A DNA stretch of 64,000 nucleotides from Gammaproteobacteria bacterium (GCA_013003115.1 JABDLF010000088.1:1-64000); one strand, 5' to 3'. Counted from the stretch's first letter, positions 32,270-42,040 are shown. Translations and numbers: made by a program. The notes: generated by a model not told the origin, from the letters alone.

Positions 32270-33073
32270 CTACAGGCTGCCGGTGCGCCCGCCGTCCACG
32301 GGCAGGTTCACTCCGTTGATGTAAGAGGCGGCGCTGGAAGCCAGAAATGCGATGACGTCGCCAAGTTCGTCCGGCTCGGCGAACCGCCGCGCCGGCACGC
32401 TCATGCGCGCCTGATCTTCGATTTCGGCAACGTCGACGCCCGCGCGATTCGCCCGCGCTTCGAAAATCGGCTGCAGCCGCCCCGTGCGGGTGTATCCCGG
32501 CAAGACGTTGTTCACGGTGATGCCGTCGGGGCCGACTTCCATCGCCATGGTCTTTGCCCAGCTCGCCATCGCGCCGCGAACGGTATTCGAAACCCCAAGC
32601 CCGGCTATCGGCTCTTTTACCGAAGTCGAGATCACATTGATGATACGGCCGTACGCCGCCGATCGCATCCCGTCGAGCAGCACGCCGCTGAGGACCTGTG
32701 CTGCGATGACATGCTGTCGGAAAGCATCGGCGAAGTCCTGCTGGTTTGCCTGGGTAATCAAACCGGGCGCGGGCCCCCCGCTGTTGTTGACAAGGATGTG
32801 AACAGGGGGCTCCCGCCGAAGCATTTCGGTGACATCGGTCTCAAGCTTCTGCGTATCGCCCAGGTCCGCAGCAACAATAGCGTGATTCTGTCCCTGCTTC
32901 GCTGGCAGATTCGCGAGTGTTTTTGCGAGCTTGTCAGGTGAGCGCGCCAGCAGGAGGATTGATGCGCCTTGCCCGGCCAGCGACATCGCGGCGGACTTAC
33001 CTATGCCCTCGCTGGCGCCGCAGACAAGGGCGCGTTTGCCGTCAAGTCGAATTTTCTCATTCAAGTTGCTCAT
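32270..33073 (-). CDS. SDR-superfamily oxidoreductase with degenerate active site
   Basis: GASEGIGKSAA and LVNNSGGP Rossmann motifs, but SNTVR where YxxxK is expected. Confidence 0.85.
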   Translation of the reverse strand: MSNLNEKIRLDGKRALVCGASEGIGKSAAMSLAGQGASILLLARSPDKLAKTLANLPAKQGQNHAIVAADLGDTQKLETDVTEMLRREPPVHILVNNSGGPAPGLITQANQQDFADAFRQHVIAAQVLSGVLLDGMRSAAYGRIINVISTSVKEPIAGLGVSNTVRGAMASWAKTMAMEVGPDGITVNNVLPGYTRTGRLQPIFEARANRAGVDVAEIEDQARMSVPARRFAEPDELGDVIAFLASSAASYINGVNLPVDGGRTGSL

Positions 33074-33130
33074 GACATTATCCGCGCTTGCATCGAGATT
33101 TAAACGTTGCTCCGGAGTTTGCGGCGGGGC

Positions 33131-34009
33131 TCACGCTTCCGGCTGTTGCCAGGCCTCGCAGGCTACGCTGCTGAGCACCGTTTCACCATCGAGGCGCGCC
33201 GCGAGCAGTTCGCCGCCCCAGACGCAACCGCCATCCAGTGGCAAAACCTGATCGTGTGCTGCAATCTGGCTATTGATGCTCTCACCCCGCGGTTTTCCGG
33301 CAAAGGTCGCGCCACCGAGCGTGGACCAGTGTCCGAAGACGATTCTCGCGCCGCGACTTGCTCTGCCAGGAACGCGGAACCAGGGCAGCAGTCCGTCAGG
33401 CTGCGTTCCGGGGGCGCCGCTGTGCTTCATGACAATTCCGCCGTCGGGTCGACAGTATCGCAGGCGAGTGAGGCAGTTGGTAGTAATTCGCAGCCGTTCG
33501 ATTCCCTGCAGGTCATCCTCCCACTTGTCAGGCTGCGTTCGAAAGAGTTTTTTCAGAAGCTTGACGTAGTCATCGCCGCGTAGTCGGGCTTCGAGTTCGC
33601 GTGCGCAGCGCTCTGCCATGGCAATATCCCATTGTGGCGCAAGACCTGCGTGCACCATGACCCAGTCAAGATCCCTGTCCCGATGCAGGAGTGGGCGCCG
33701 GCGCAACCAGTCAAGCAGCTCAGGCCCGTCCGGAGCGCTTAGCACATCTTCAAGAGTATCTCCCGAAGCGCGGGATCGGGCACCGCAGGCAACGGCCAGC
33801 AGGTGCAGATCGTGATTACCGAGCACGCAGACGGCGCGGTCACCGAGGTCACGGACGAAACGCAGTACCGCAAGATTTTCGGGCCCGCGATTAACCAGAT
33901 CACCGGTTAACCAGAGCTTGTCCTTTTGCTCATCAAATTCAATTCTGTCCAGCAGCGCCCGAAACTCGGCGTAGCAACCTTGAATGTCGCCGACCGCGTA
34001 GACCGCCAT
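33131..34009 (-). CDS. apaH: symmetrical bis(5'-nucleosyl)-tetraphosphatase
   Basis: AVYAVGDIQGCYAEFRALLDRI, LTGDLVNRGPENLAVLRFV, LGNHDLHLLA. Confidence 0.97.
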   Translation of the reverse strand: MAVYAVGDIQGCYAEFRALLDRIEFDEQKDKLWLTGDLVNRGPENLAVLRFVRDLGDRAVCVLGNHDLHLLAVACGARSRASGDTLEDVLSAPDGPELLDWLRRRPLLHRDRDLDWVMVHAGLAPQWDIAMAERCARELEARLRGDDYVKLLKKLFRTQPDKWEDDLQGIERLRITTNCLTRLRYCRPDGGIVMKHSGAPGTQPDGLLPWFRVPGRASRGARIVFGHWSTLGGATFAGKPRGESINSQIAAHDQVLPLDGGCVWGGELLAARLDGETVLSSVACEAWQQPEA

Positions 34010-34017
34010 TCATTTCC

Positions 34018-34401
34018 TCAGTTAATTTTGCCGGGCACGGCCAGGGTAAACGGCGGGATCGGCGCGTCGAAGCGGTCGCCGTTGTCGGCGAGCATCAGGT
34101 AGCTGCCCTGCATGCTGCCGACGGGCGTGTCGATAATCGCGCCGCTCGAATACTGAAATCCTTCGCCGGGTCCGAGATGGGGCTGTTCTCCCACAACGCC
34201 GTCTCCGCGCACTTCCCTGACTTTGCCGTTGCCGTCTGTGATGAGCCAGTGACGCGCCATAAGACGGGCAGGAACCTTGCCGTCATTTCTTATATTTATC
34301 GTATACGCGAAAACGAACCTCGCCTGAGCAGGGTCCGACTGTGCCGGGTCATAGACAGTGCGTACGCGGATCTGAAACTGGTGCTGGGTGCCTTCGGGCA
34401 T
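34018..34401 (-). CDS. apaG: Co2+/Mg2+ efflux protein ApaG
   Basis: FAYTINIRNDGKVPARLMARHWLITDGNGKVREVRGDGVVGEQPHLGPGEGFQYSSG. Confidence 0.97.
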   Translation of the reverse strand: MPEGTQHQFQIRVRTVYDPAQSDPAQARFVFAYTINIRNDGKVPARLMARHWLITDGNGKVREVRGDGVVGEQPHLGPGEGFQYSSGAIIDTPVGSMQGSYLMLADNGDRFDAPIPPFTLAVPGKIN

Positions 34402-34411
34402 TAGCTGTGAC

Positions 34412-34840
34412 TCACTGTTTAATTCTCACGGCCAGGACATCACACGACGCAGCATGCAGCACGGTGTCTTCGGTGAGATTGACCAGGACGCCCAGACCGT
34501 GACGCTCGAGACTGCCGATGACTATCAGGTCCGCGCCCAGGTCACTGGCGCGGCGAATGATCTCGCTCTTGACGCTTCCGACGGCGACTTCGCTGTCGCA
34601 GTCCTGCAAGCCTGATTTCTTGAGCAGGTCATCCAGCCTGCGGCGAGCCGTTTTGACAAGGTCATCCTCGAAATTAATTGCGGGCAGCACTGCCTCCCCC
34701 ATGGGTTCGACCGGTATGTACTCCACTACGTGCAGCACCGACAGTTGCGCATCGTATGTTTTCGCCAGGTTCGCGGCTCGCCCGGTGATTTCGGCGGTGC
34801 CGTCACCGAGGTCTATTGCGAGCAGAATTTTCTTGTACAT
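34412..34840 (-). CDS. universal stress protein family
   Basis: MYKKILLAIDLGDGT...ADLIVIGSLERHGLGVLVNLTEDTVLHAASCDVLAVRI; start 34840. Confidence 0.93.
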   Translation of the reverse strand: MYKKILLAIDLGDGTAEITGRAANLAKTYDAQLSVLHVVEYIPVEPMGEAVLPAINFEDDLVKTARRRLDDLLKKSGLQDCDSEVAVGSVKSEIIRRASDLGADLIVIGSLERHGLGVLVNLTEDTVLHAASCDVLAVRIKQ

Positions 34841-34888
34841 AGTCGTGTTCTCAAAACCGAGCAAAGGGCAGGCCGCAGGTGGAGTATA

Positions 34889-35698
34889 TCAAAGCGCCGC
34901 GCCGCGCCTCGCCGTGCAGGCATTTGCGAGGCGCACGAAGTCTGCGGTGGACAGCTGTTCCGGACGCCTGCCGGCGTCGACCTCGGCTTGTGCAAAATCG
35001 TCGGTTTCAATCAGGTCGGCGAGGCTTCTGCGCAGTGTTTTCCTGCGGCCGGAAAATGCAGTGCGGACAACGTTTTCAAACAGCGCCATGTCGTTAAGCT
35101 GATCGGCAAGTGTCCCGTCGGGGATAAGGCGGACAAAGGACGACGCGACGCGCGGCGGCGGGTTAAATGCACCGGGTCCGATGTCGAACAGTCGTTCTGC
35201 CCTGCAGCGCAGCGCAAGCATGATAGTCAGGCGTCCATATTGCTTGTTGCCAGGTGATGCGGTCATGCGGCGCACAACTTCTTTCTGCAGCATGAAGTGC
35301 ATGTCTGCGATGCACTCAACCTGGTTGAGGAGGTGAAACATCAGCGGCGTGGAAATATTGTAAGGAAGGTTGCCGACAATCCTGGCTTTGGCCTGTGGCG
35401 GTGCCAGGCCGGCTGCCACGGCGCAGAAGTCGGTCTTCAGCGCATCGCCGACAATAATCTCCAGGTTTGCCGTACCGTCGATATGGCCAGCCAGTGCGGC
35501 CGCGGCGTCACGGTCAATCTCGATCGCCGTGAGCCGATTTACTGCATTCAGCAGCGGCAGGGTAATAGCACCAAGGCCCGGGCCGATTTCAATAATCTTG
35601 TCGTTTACGGCAGGTGCGATTGCAGAAATAATCTTTTGGATTATGGCCGGATCATGCAAAAAATGCTGGCCAAATCGCTTGCGATGTATGTGGGCCAT
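34889..35698 (-). CDS. rsmA: 16S rRNA dimethyladenosine transferase
   Basis: KRFGQHFLHDPAIIQKI, EIGPGLGAITLPLL, VGNLPYNISTPLMFHLL; start MAHIHRKR at 35698. Confidence 0.97.
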   Translation of the reverse strand: MAHIHRKRFGQHFLHDPAIIQKIISAIAPAVNDKIIEIGPGLGAITLPLLNAVNRLTAIEIDRDAAAALAGHIDGTANLEIIVGDALKTDFCAVAAGLAPPQAKARIVGNLPYNISTPLMFHLLNQVECIADMHFMLQKEVVRRMTASPGNKQYGRLTIMLALRCRAERLFDIGPGAFNPPPRVASSFVRLIPDGTLADQLNDMALFENVVRTAFSGRRKTLRRSLADLIETDDFAQAEVDAGRRPEQLSTADFVRLANACTARRGAAL

Positions 35699-35702
35699 TG
35701 CC

Positions 35703-36704
35703 TCAGTGAGGCTGCCTGCGGGCGACGAGGTCAATGGCCTGCCAGGTCGCGGCGACCATGCTGCCAGGATCGGCGCGTCCGGTTCCGGCAAGCTCCAGCG
35801 CGGTACCATGGTCCACTGACGTGCGTATTATCGGTAGTCCCAGGGTGACGTTTACTGCCTTGCCGAATCCCGCATACTTCAGTACCGGGAGCCCCTGATC
35901 GTGATACATGCACAGGATGCCATCAGCACTCCCTGATCCGGAGGGTGTGAATGCCGTGTCAGCCGGCAGTGGCCCGATCAATGCCAGCCCCTCCTGCCGC
36001 ATTTCGTCCAGCAGCGGTCCTATGGTCTCTATTTCCTCAAGACCGAGATGACCCCCTTCGCCGGCGTGCGGATTCAAACCGCAAACCGCAATAACGGGCT
36101 GCGCGATGCCAAACATATTCTGTAGCCCCGAATGCAGCACGCGGATTACTCGTCGCAGTCGCTCCGGCGTGATGTGTCGGCTGACCTCGCTTAAGGGCAG
36201 GTGAGTCGTTACCAGCGCCACCCTGAGACTGCCGGCGACCAGAAGCATGACCGGCTGAGGGCTGCCCGTGAGCTGCGCCAGGAATTCGGTATGACCCGAG
36301 AACGCAATTCCCGCCTCGTTGATTACCGCCTTGTGTACGGGCGCCGTGACGAGGGCGTCGAAGCGACCCTCAGTGCAGCCTCGGCCCGCCATGCCGAGAG
36401 TATCAATCACGTAGCTTGCGTTACCGGAATTCAGGCGTCCCGGCACGACTTCGTGTCCGAGCTTTGCCGCAATGACGCGGAGGTCGCCGGGCCGGTGGGC
36501 GATCCGCTCTTCGCCAAGGTCTTCCATTCTCAATTGGTTGATCGAGACATTGAGCCCCATGTGCGAGGCCCGCTCGCGCAGAAGTTCCGGATCCGCTATG
36601 AATATCAACTCTGCGTCCCAGTTGCGCCGCGCGAGTTCGAGGCAGAGGTCGGGGCCAATGCCGGCGGGTTCGCCTGCTGTGATGACCAGGCGAGGCAGTT
36701 TCAC
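35703..36704 (-). CDS. pdxA: 4-hydroxythreonine-4-phosphate dehydrogenase
   Basis: ITAGEPAGIGPDLCL, GHTEFLAQLTG, MYHDQGLPVLKYAGFGKAVNVTLGLPIIRTSVDHGTA. Confidence 0.97.
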   Translation of the reverse strand: MKLPRLVITAGEPAGIGPDLCLELARRNWDAELIFIADPELLRERASHMGLNVSINQLRMEDLGEERIAHRPGDLRVIAAKLGHEVVPGRLNSGNASYVIDTLGMAGRGCTEGRFDALVTAPVHKAVINEAGIAFSGHTEFLAQLTGSPQPVMLLVAGSLRVALVTTHLPLSEVSRHITPERLRRVIRVLHSGLQNMFGIAQPVIAVCGLNPHAGEGGHLGLEEIETIGPLLDEMRQEGLALIGPLPADTAFTPSGSGSADGILCMYHDQGLPVLKYAGFGKAVNVTLGLPIIRTSVDHGTALELAGTGRADPGSMVAATWQAIDLVARRQPH

Positions 36705-36722
36705 TGCGAGGCCCAGTTCTTG

Positions 36723-38003
36723 CTAGAGGCGGATATCGACGTACGCCTCATCGCGCAGGCGCCTGACAAACATCTGCAGTTCTTCCTCGGCCTTCCGCGC
36801 GCGAATGGCCATATATGCCTGGTTGCGGCGATTCGCATCAGAGGTATCTTGCTCGCGGCGCTCAAGCAGCTGCACGATATGCCAGCCGAACTGCGTGCGA
36901 AATGGTTCGCTGATCTCACCGGGTGCAAGCGCCGCCATTGCCGCGTTGAATTCCGGTACAAATGTATTCGGGCCGTTCCAGCCCAGTTCGCCGCCGCGCG
37001 GTGCTGATCCCGGATCGTCGGAAACGGTGCGCGCGAGGTCACCGAAATCGGCGCCTTCCAGCAGCTGAACCCGGATTTCCGAGAGCTTCTCCCGGGCCTG
37101 CTCGTCGCTGTTCAGCTCGTCGGGCATGATGAGTATGTGGCGCGCATTTGTTTGCTGCTCATAAACCGGGTTTTCACCGCGAACATCGTTGAGTCGGATG
37201 ATATGAAAGCCACTCGAACTGCGCATGGGCTGTGAGATATCGCCGCGCTCCATTTTGACGACCTGCTCGGCGAACAGCGTAGGCAGCTCTCTGCCTTTAC
37301 GCCAGCCCAGAGCCCCGCCATTCAGAGCCTGCTGGCCGTTCGAATACGCCACCGCAAGTCGCCCAAAGTCCTCGCCTTCGCGCAGTCGGTTGGTCAGGTC
37401 CCCGGCTTTTTCGAGGGCCGTGGCAACCGCAGCCTGGTCGGCGTCGGCGGGCAGCGCCACAAGGATGTGGGAGATGTTGTAGTCCTTATCGCTGGTCTGG
37501 CCGCTGGCTTCGAGCATCTGGTCTACTTCCAGCTGTGATATTTCGATGCGGCTGATGATCTCTCGCTGTCTTAGCTGGTTGAGCGCCAGCTCATCCCGCA
37601 GTTCTTCGCGAAAATCGAAGTAGGCGATGCCTTCGGAAGCAAGAACCGCTGGCAGTTCGCCCAGTGTCGTGTTGTTGCGGCGGGCAATTTGCTCAAGCGC
37701 AGCATTAAGCTGGGCATCGGCGATTACGATGCCCGCTCTTTCAGCCAGCTGCTGCTGGAGGTTTTTGACAATCAGGCTTTCAAGAACCTGTTCCTGCAAA
37801 ACGTCATCCGGCGGGATTTCCGTGTTCGATGCGGTTAACTGCTGCTTGATGGTCGTTACACGACTGTCAAGCTCGCTTTGCAAAACTATGCCGTCATCGG
37901 CGACCGCTACGATGCGGTCGAGAAGTTCGCCTCCCACGTCATCTGCGCCGGCGGCAGACAGGGGGAAAAGGCCAATTATTGAGATCGCAATTAACTTACG
38001 CAT
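36723..38003 (-). CDS. surA: periplasmic chaperone / peptidyl-prolyl isomerase SurA
   Basis: DRIVAVADDGIVLQSELDSR and two parvulin domains (NISHILVALP..., RHILIMPDEL...). Confidence 0.96.
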   Translation of the reverse strand: MRKLIAISIIGLFPLSAAGADDVGGELLDRIVAVADDGIVLQSELDSRVTTIKQQLTASNTEIPPDDVLQEQVLESLIVKNLQQQLAERAGIVIADAQLNAALEQIARRNNTTLGELPAVLASEGIAYFDFREELRDELALNQLRQREIISRIEISQLEVDQMLEASGQTSDKDYNISHILVALPADADQAAVATALEKAGDLTNRLREGEDFGRLAVAYSNGQQALNGGALGWRKGRELPTLFAEQVVKMERGDISQPMRSSSGFHIIRLNDVRGENPVYEQQTNARHILIMPDELNSDEQAREKLSEIRVQLLEGADFGDLARTVSDDPGSAPRGGELGWNGPNTFVPEFNAAMAALAPGEISEPFRTQFGWHIVQLLERREQDTSDANRRNQAYMAIRARKAEEELQMFVRRLRDEAYVDIRL

Positions 38004-38037
38004 GAGTAGTGTTTACCACAAGTTTCTAGGGGTTCGT

Positions 38038-40260
38038 TCAGCGATTCTGCGAGTAGCCAAGGATACCACGATCCAGAAAGCTATCTGTCCGTCGTCCGAC
38101 ACTGGAAAGGCCTTTGAGTTCCAGCTGTAGCAGCAGCGTGGTGTCGCTCTCGCCCGTTCGCGTAGTGATAAACCGGCGTGACGCTACGCGCAGGCCCCAG
38201 CAGCAGCGCTCGTATTCAAGACCGATGAGGCGGTCAAGCGTCTGGCTCTCGCGCATGGAGTAGTTCCAGCGCCCCACAAAGCGCCAGCGATCGCCCAGCG
38301 GCCACGCCATGGCTATATCGGATTGTTCGAGAAGGCCTCGTCGGAAGCGATAGCCGAGGCTGAGAATGCGGCGTTGACCTGGCGTGTAGAACAGGCGGGC
38401 AGCTGACTTTGTCGCGGTGCTGTCGGAGGGATCCCACTGCAGACTCATGTCGGCCCGCCAAAGTTCGGAGAAACTGGCGGAGACTTCGGCGATCAGATCG
38501 GATGATTTCGATGTCGGGGCGATCTGGCCGGGCAAAGCCACCTGCCGATCGTCAAAAAAGGCGGTCTGACCTAAAGTCGCGCTGAGGTACTGGCGCCCTG
38601 TGTTTGTGTTCAGGTAGCGTGAAGTGACGCCGATACTGACCTGGTTGGCATCGCCAAGGCGGTCTGCGCCGATGAAGCGATTCGCCTGGAACAGCTGAAC
38701 GAGGTTGAAGTCGGCAAGGTCGGTATCGAACACCGGTAGCATGGACTGATCGCGATAGGGTATGTAGGAATAAAAGAACCTCGGCTCAAGGGTTTGAACT
38801 ATGTCTTTGCCCACTGCGCTGTCGCGCTCAAAGACAAGTCCCGTATCAAGCGTCAGGACGGGCGCGGAGCGGGATGGCCCATCGTCCTCGCCGGGCGCTG
38901 TGTCGTTCAGGTCGTAGTGGGTCAGGCGATATGCCGCCCGTGGAATGAAGTAGTACCCATTGCCGAGAATTTTCAGACTGACCTCGGGTTGCAGGTCGAG
39001 CCGCACTCCTGTGACGCCTGTACTGCGGTCGAAGTTGACGAGCTCTGCGTCGAGGCCCAGTCCGAAGCGACCGCCTCCCGGATTCCAGTCGCCGTTCAGC
39101 AACAACTGGGGAAGCCGGCGATACGGGCGATCCTCCGGTCCGATGCTGTCAAAAATAGTCTGCAGAAACTGCCAGCGATTAAGGACACGCCAGCTGTCCG
39201 CGTCATAACGAAAATCAACACGGCGCTCCAGGTGAGTAAGGCTCGCTTCGCTTGAACTGCTGCCCAGATCTTCGAAATAGGTGTTGTCACTGACGTGGTT
39301 GAGGTCCGCCTGCATTGACCAGCGGCGGGCCCAGCTGCTTTGATTCTGATAGCTGACATACTTGCGGTCATCACGCGTTTCGTCGTCGTTGTTCAGATAT
39401 TCGACATACAGCTTGCCGCTGGTTCGTGGCAGCAGGTAGCGAAATTCTGTATTGAGCTGCAGGCCCCGGGACAGCAACAGTCGCGGTGTGATAGTCGCGT
39501 CGTAGTTTGGCGCGATGTTCCAGTAAAATGGCAGCTGCACTGCCGTACCGCTGCGATTGGCGTGCCCGAAATCCGGGGTCAGAACTCCGCTTTTGCGCTT
39601 ATCGCTGATCGGGAATGAAATATACGGTGCGTAAATCAGGGGAAACCCCTTGAAGTCCACCCTGACATTCCGCCCGCTGCCGGTGCCTTTTTCGTTGTCG
39701 AGCACGAGCTTTGGCGCCACCAGCGTCCAGGCAGGCTTGTCGCCGGCGCAGGTCGTGTAGCGAACGCCGTTCATCACCACGCGGTTCTGCCCTTCGATGG
39801 CAATTCGATCGGCGGAACCCCGACCGCCGCTGTCGGTGAGTCGAAAGCTGGTCAGCGATATGGCGCCTCTTTCCGACTCACCTTCAAAGCGTGCCCGTTG
39901 TCCTGAGACTTCTATCCCGGGCTGTCTGAAGCGAACATTGCCAACCGCGCTCAGGTTGTCGGATTCAGGGTCGTAGCGCGCTTCGTCAGTTTCAAGCACG
40001 ACGTCTGAGCGTTTTATCTGCACGTTGCCGGACATGACCGAAATGTCGTCTTTGGACACGTCCGCGCGATCTGCAGAGATGACGATAGTGTCTTCGCCCA
40101 GCTTGGCCCCGGATGCAGATTCAGGAACCTCGTCGGCCGTGACAATGCTTGCGCTGCCATCGAATTCGGACGGGCAAACGTCTGCCGTTTGTGCCGGCGC
40201 TGGCCGGGCCACAAACAGAGCGGCTGACAGGAGCAGAAATGTTGCTGGGCGGGAGCGCAC
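38038..40260 (-). CDS. lptD: LPS-assembly protein LptD
   Basis: N-terminal OstA-like ISADRADVSKDDISVMSGNVQIKRSDVVLETDEARYD; long beta-barrel C-terminus; upstream of surA. Confidence 0.95.
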   Translation of the reverse strand: MRSRPATFLLLSAALFVARPAPAQTADVCPSEFDGSASIVTADEVPESASGAKLGEDTIVISADRADVSKDDISVMSGNVQIKRSDVVLETDEARYDPESDNLSAVGNVRFRQPGIEVSGQRARFEGESERGAISLTSFRLTDSGGRGSADRIAIEGQNRVVMNGVRYTTCAGDKPAWTLVAPKLVLDNEKGTGSGRNVRVDFKGFPLIYAPYISFPISDKRKSGVLTPDFGHANRSGTAVQLPFYWNIAPNYDATITPRLLLSRGLQLNTEFRYLLPRTSGKLYVEYLNNDDETRDDRKYVSYQNQSSWARRWSMQADLNHVSDNTYFEDLGSSSSEASLTHLERRVDFRYDADSWRVLNRWQFLQTIFDSIGPEDRPYRRLPQLLLNGDWNPGGGRFGLGLDAELVNFDRSTGVTGVRLDLQPEVSLKILGNGYYFIPRAAYRLTHYDLNDTAPGEDDGPSRSAPVLTLDTGLVFERDSAVGKDIVQTLEPRFFYSYIPYRDQSMLPVFDTDLADFNLVQLFQANRFIGADRLGDANQVSIGVTSRYLNTNTGRQYLSATLGQTAFFDDRQVALPGQIAPTSKSSDLIAEVSASFSELWRADMSLQWDPSDSTATKSAARLFYTPGQRRILSLGYRFRRGLLEQSDIAMAWPLGDRWRFVGRWNYSMRESQTLDRLIGLEYERCCWGLRVASRRFITTRTGESDTTLLLQLELKGLSSVGRRTDSFLDRGILGYSQNR

Positions 40261-40370
40261 TATTGCGGTTTAGTTCCTGACATAAAACGCGGATACAATG
40301 GCACAGATGATAAGTCCCTTCAATCGCTTAGCAGTGCTTCTTGTAGCCGCTTCGCGCAGGAGCTGTTTTA

Positions 40371-41375
40371 TTGGAAGATTCAACGACCGACGAGAGGCTG
40401 GCCAGGCTGAATAGCTGGCTTGCGGGCGTTTTTTCATCGGCGCCATTTACTCTTGAGCCGGCATCGGAAGATGCCAGCTTCAGGCGATATTTCAGGGTCA
40501 CAACGCAGGATCATTCGCTGATCGCGATGGATGCGCCGCCAGAAAAAGAAGACAGCCGACCGTTCGTCCGAGTCTCGAAGCTCTTGTCTGCAGCGGGGCT
40601 CAACGTACCTCAGATCGCAGAGGCCGATCTCGAGCAGGGCTTTCTGTTGCTGACGGACCTTGGACAGGATCTGTACCTTCAGTCCTTGCTTCGCAAGACG
40701 CGCGTTCGTGAGCTCTATCACAGCGCCATCGATTCGCTTGTGACCATGCAGTCGCAGGTCGTTTGTGATGATCTGCCGCCGTACGACCATCGGCAACTTA
40801 TGAACGAGATGAGTTTGTTTCGCGACTGGCTGCTGGGCCATCACCTGGGAATCTCGGCAGACGACGTGGCACTGCAGGACACCATGGAATTCCTCGCGAC
40901 CAGTGCGCTTGCCCAGCCGCGCGTGTTCGTGCATCGGGATTTTCATTCCCGCAACCTGATGATTGGCAATGCCGGCAAGCCGGGAATACTCGATTTTCAG
41001 GACGCGATGGCAGGGCCGGTCAGCTACGATCTCGCTTCTCTTCTAAAAGACTGTTACGTCAAGTGGCCGGAGTCGCTGGTGGATGAGTTGCTCGATTACT
41101 ACCTGGCGGGGGCCGGCGAGGCCGGAATCGAAACGGGTAATGATGCCAGGCGTTTTCGCGAGTATTTCGAACTGATGGGCGTCCAGCGTCATCTCAAGGC
41201 AAGCGGGATATTTGCCCGTTTGTTCCATCGTGACGGCAAGCAGGGATTCCTTGCCGACGTGCCGCGCACGCTGTCCTACATTGTCGACTGCAGCGACCGG
41301 CATCCGGAACTCGCCTACCTTGGAGAACTGGTAAGGGCGAGGGTTTTGCCGGCGCTTGAGGCGGCGCGCACATGA
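40371..41375 (+). CDS. amgK: N-acetylmuramate/N-acetylglucosamine kinase (APH-fold)
   Basis: FVHRDFHSRNLMI, GILDFQDAMAGPVSYDLASLLKDCY; divergent from lptD and followed by murU; TTG start. Confidence 0.9.
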   Translation: MEDSTTDERLARLNSWLAGVFSSAPFTLEPASEDASFRRYFRVTTQDHSLIAMDAPPEKEDSRPFVRVSKLLSAAGLNVPQIAEADLEQGFLLLTDLGQDLYLQSLLRKTRVRELYHSAIDSLVTMQSQVVCDDLPPYDHRQLMNEMSLFRDWLLGHHLGISADDVALQDTMEFLATSALAQPRVFVHRDFHSRNLMIGNAGKPGILDFQDAMAGPVSYDLASLLKDCYVKWPESLVDELLDYYLAGAGEAGIETGNDARRFREYFELMGVQRHLKASGIFARLFHRDGKQGFLADVPRTLSYIVDCSDRHPELAYLGELVRARVLPALEAART

Positions 41376-42040
41376 TCGGCGGCAATGCCATGATACTTGC
41401 AGCGGGCAGGGGAGAGCGGCTGCGCCCGCTGACGGATGATCTGCCCAAGCCGCTCATAGAAGTTGGCGGCAAGCCGGTGATTGCCTGGCACCTGGAAAAT
41501 CTCGCTGCGGCAGGCTTCAAGCTTGTTGTTATCAATTTGTCCTGGCTTGGGCAAAAAGTGAAAGATGTGCTGGGCGATGGCCGTAGCTTTGGGCTGGAAA
41601 TTCGCTACTCCGACGAAGGAGATACGGCCCTGGAAACCGGTGGTGGCATTTTCAAGGCGCTGCCGCTATTGGGAAGACGCCCCTTTGTTGTCATAAACGG
41701 CGATGTATTCAGTGACTACCCGCTGGCAAACCTCAGCCTGGATAATGACCGGCTCGCACACCTGGTCCTGGTTCCGAATCCGCCGCATAACCCAAGCGGA
41801 GATTTCGGCCTCAGGGGGAAGGATGTTGAAAGCGCAGGCGAGCTTTACACCTTCAGCGGCATTGCTGCCTACGATCCCGAAATTTTTTCTGAGTGTCGCG
41901 GCGGGATTTTTCCGCTGGCGCCCGTTCTGCGTGCCGCCATAGACCTGGGCAGGGTTAGCGGTGAGCTGTGGCCGGGAAACTGGCACGACATCGGCACCCA
42001 GCAAAGGCTGACCGCGCTGCAAAAAGAGTTGGCGGACTAA
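41372..42040 (+). CDS. murU: N-acetylmuramate alpha-1-phosphate uridylyltransferase
   Basis: AMILAAGRGERLRPLTDDLPKPLIEVGGKPVIAWHLENL. Confidence 0.92.
   Translation: MIGGNAMILAAGRGERLRPLTDDLPKPLIEVGGKPVIAWHLENLAAAGFKLVVINLSWLGQKVKDVLGDGRSFGLEIRYSDEGDTALETGGGIFKALPLLGRRPFVVINGDVFSDYPLANLSLDNDRLAHLVLVPNPPHNPSGDFGLRGKDVESAGELYTFSGIAAYDPEIFSECRGGIFPLAPVLRAAIDLGRVSGELWPGNWHDIGTQQRLTALQKELAD

Noticed and set aside
36201-37007. 268-aa plus-strand ORF
   Set aside because: Antisense to pdxA and surA; shadow ORF
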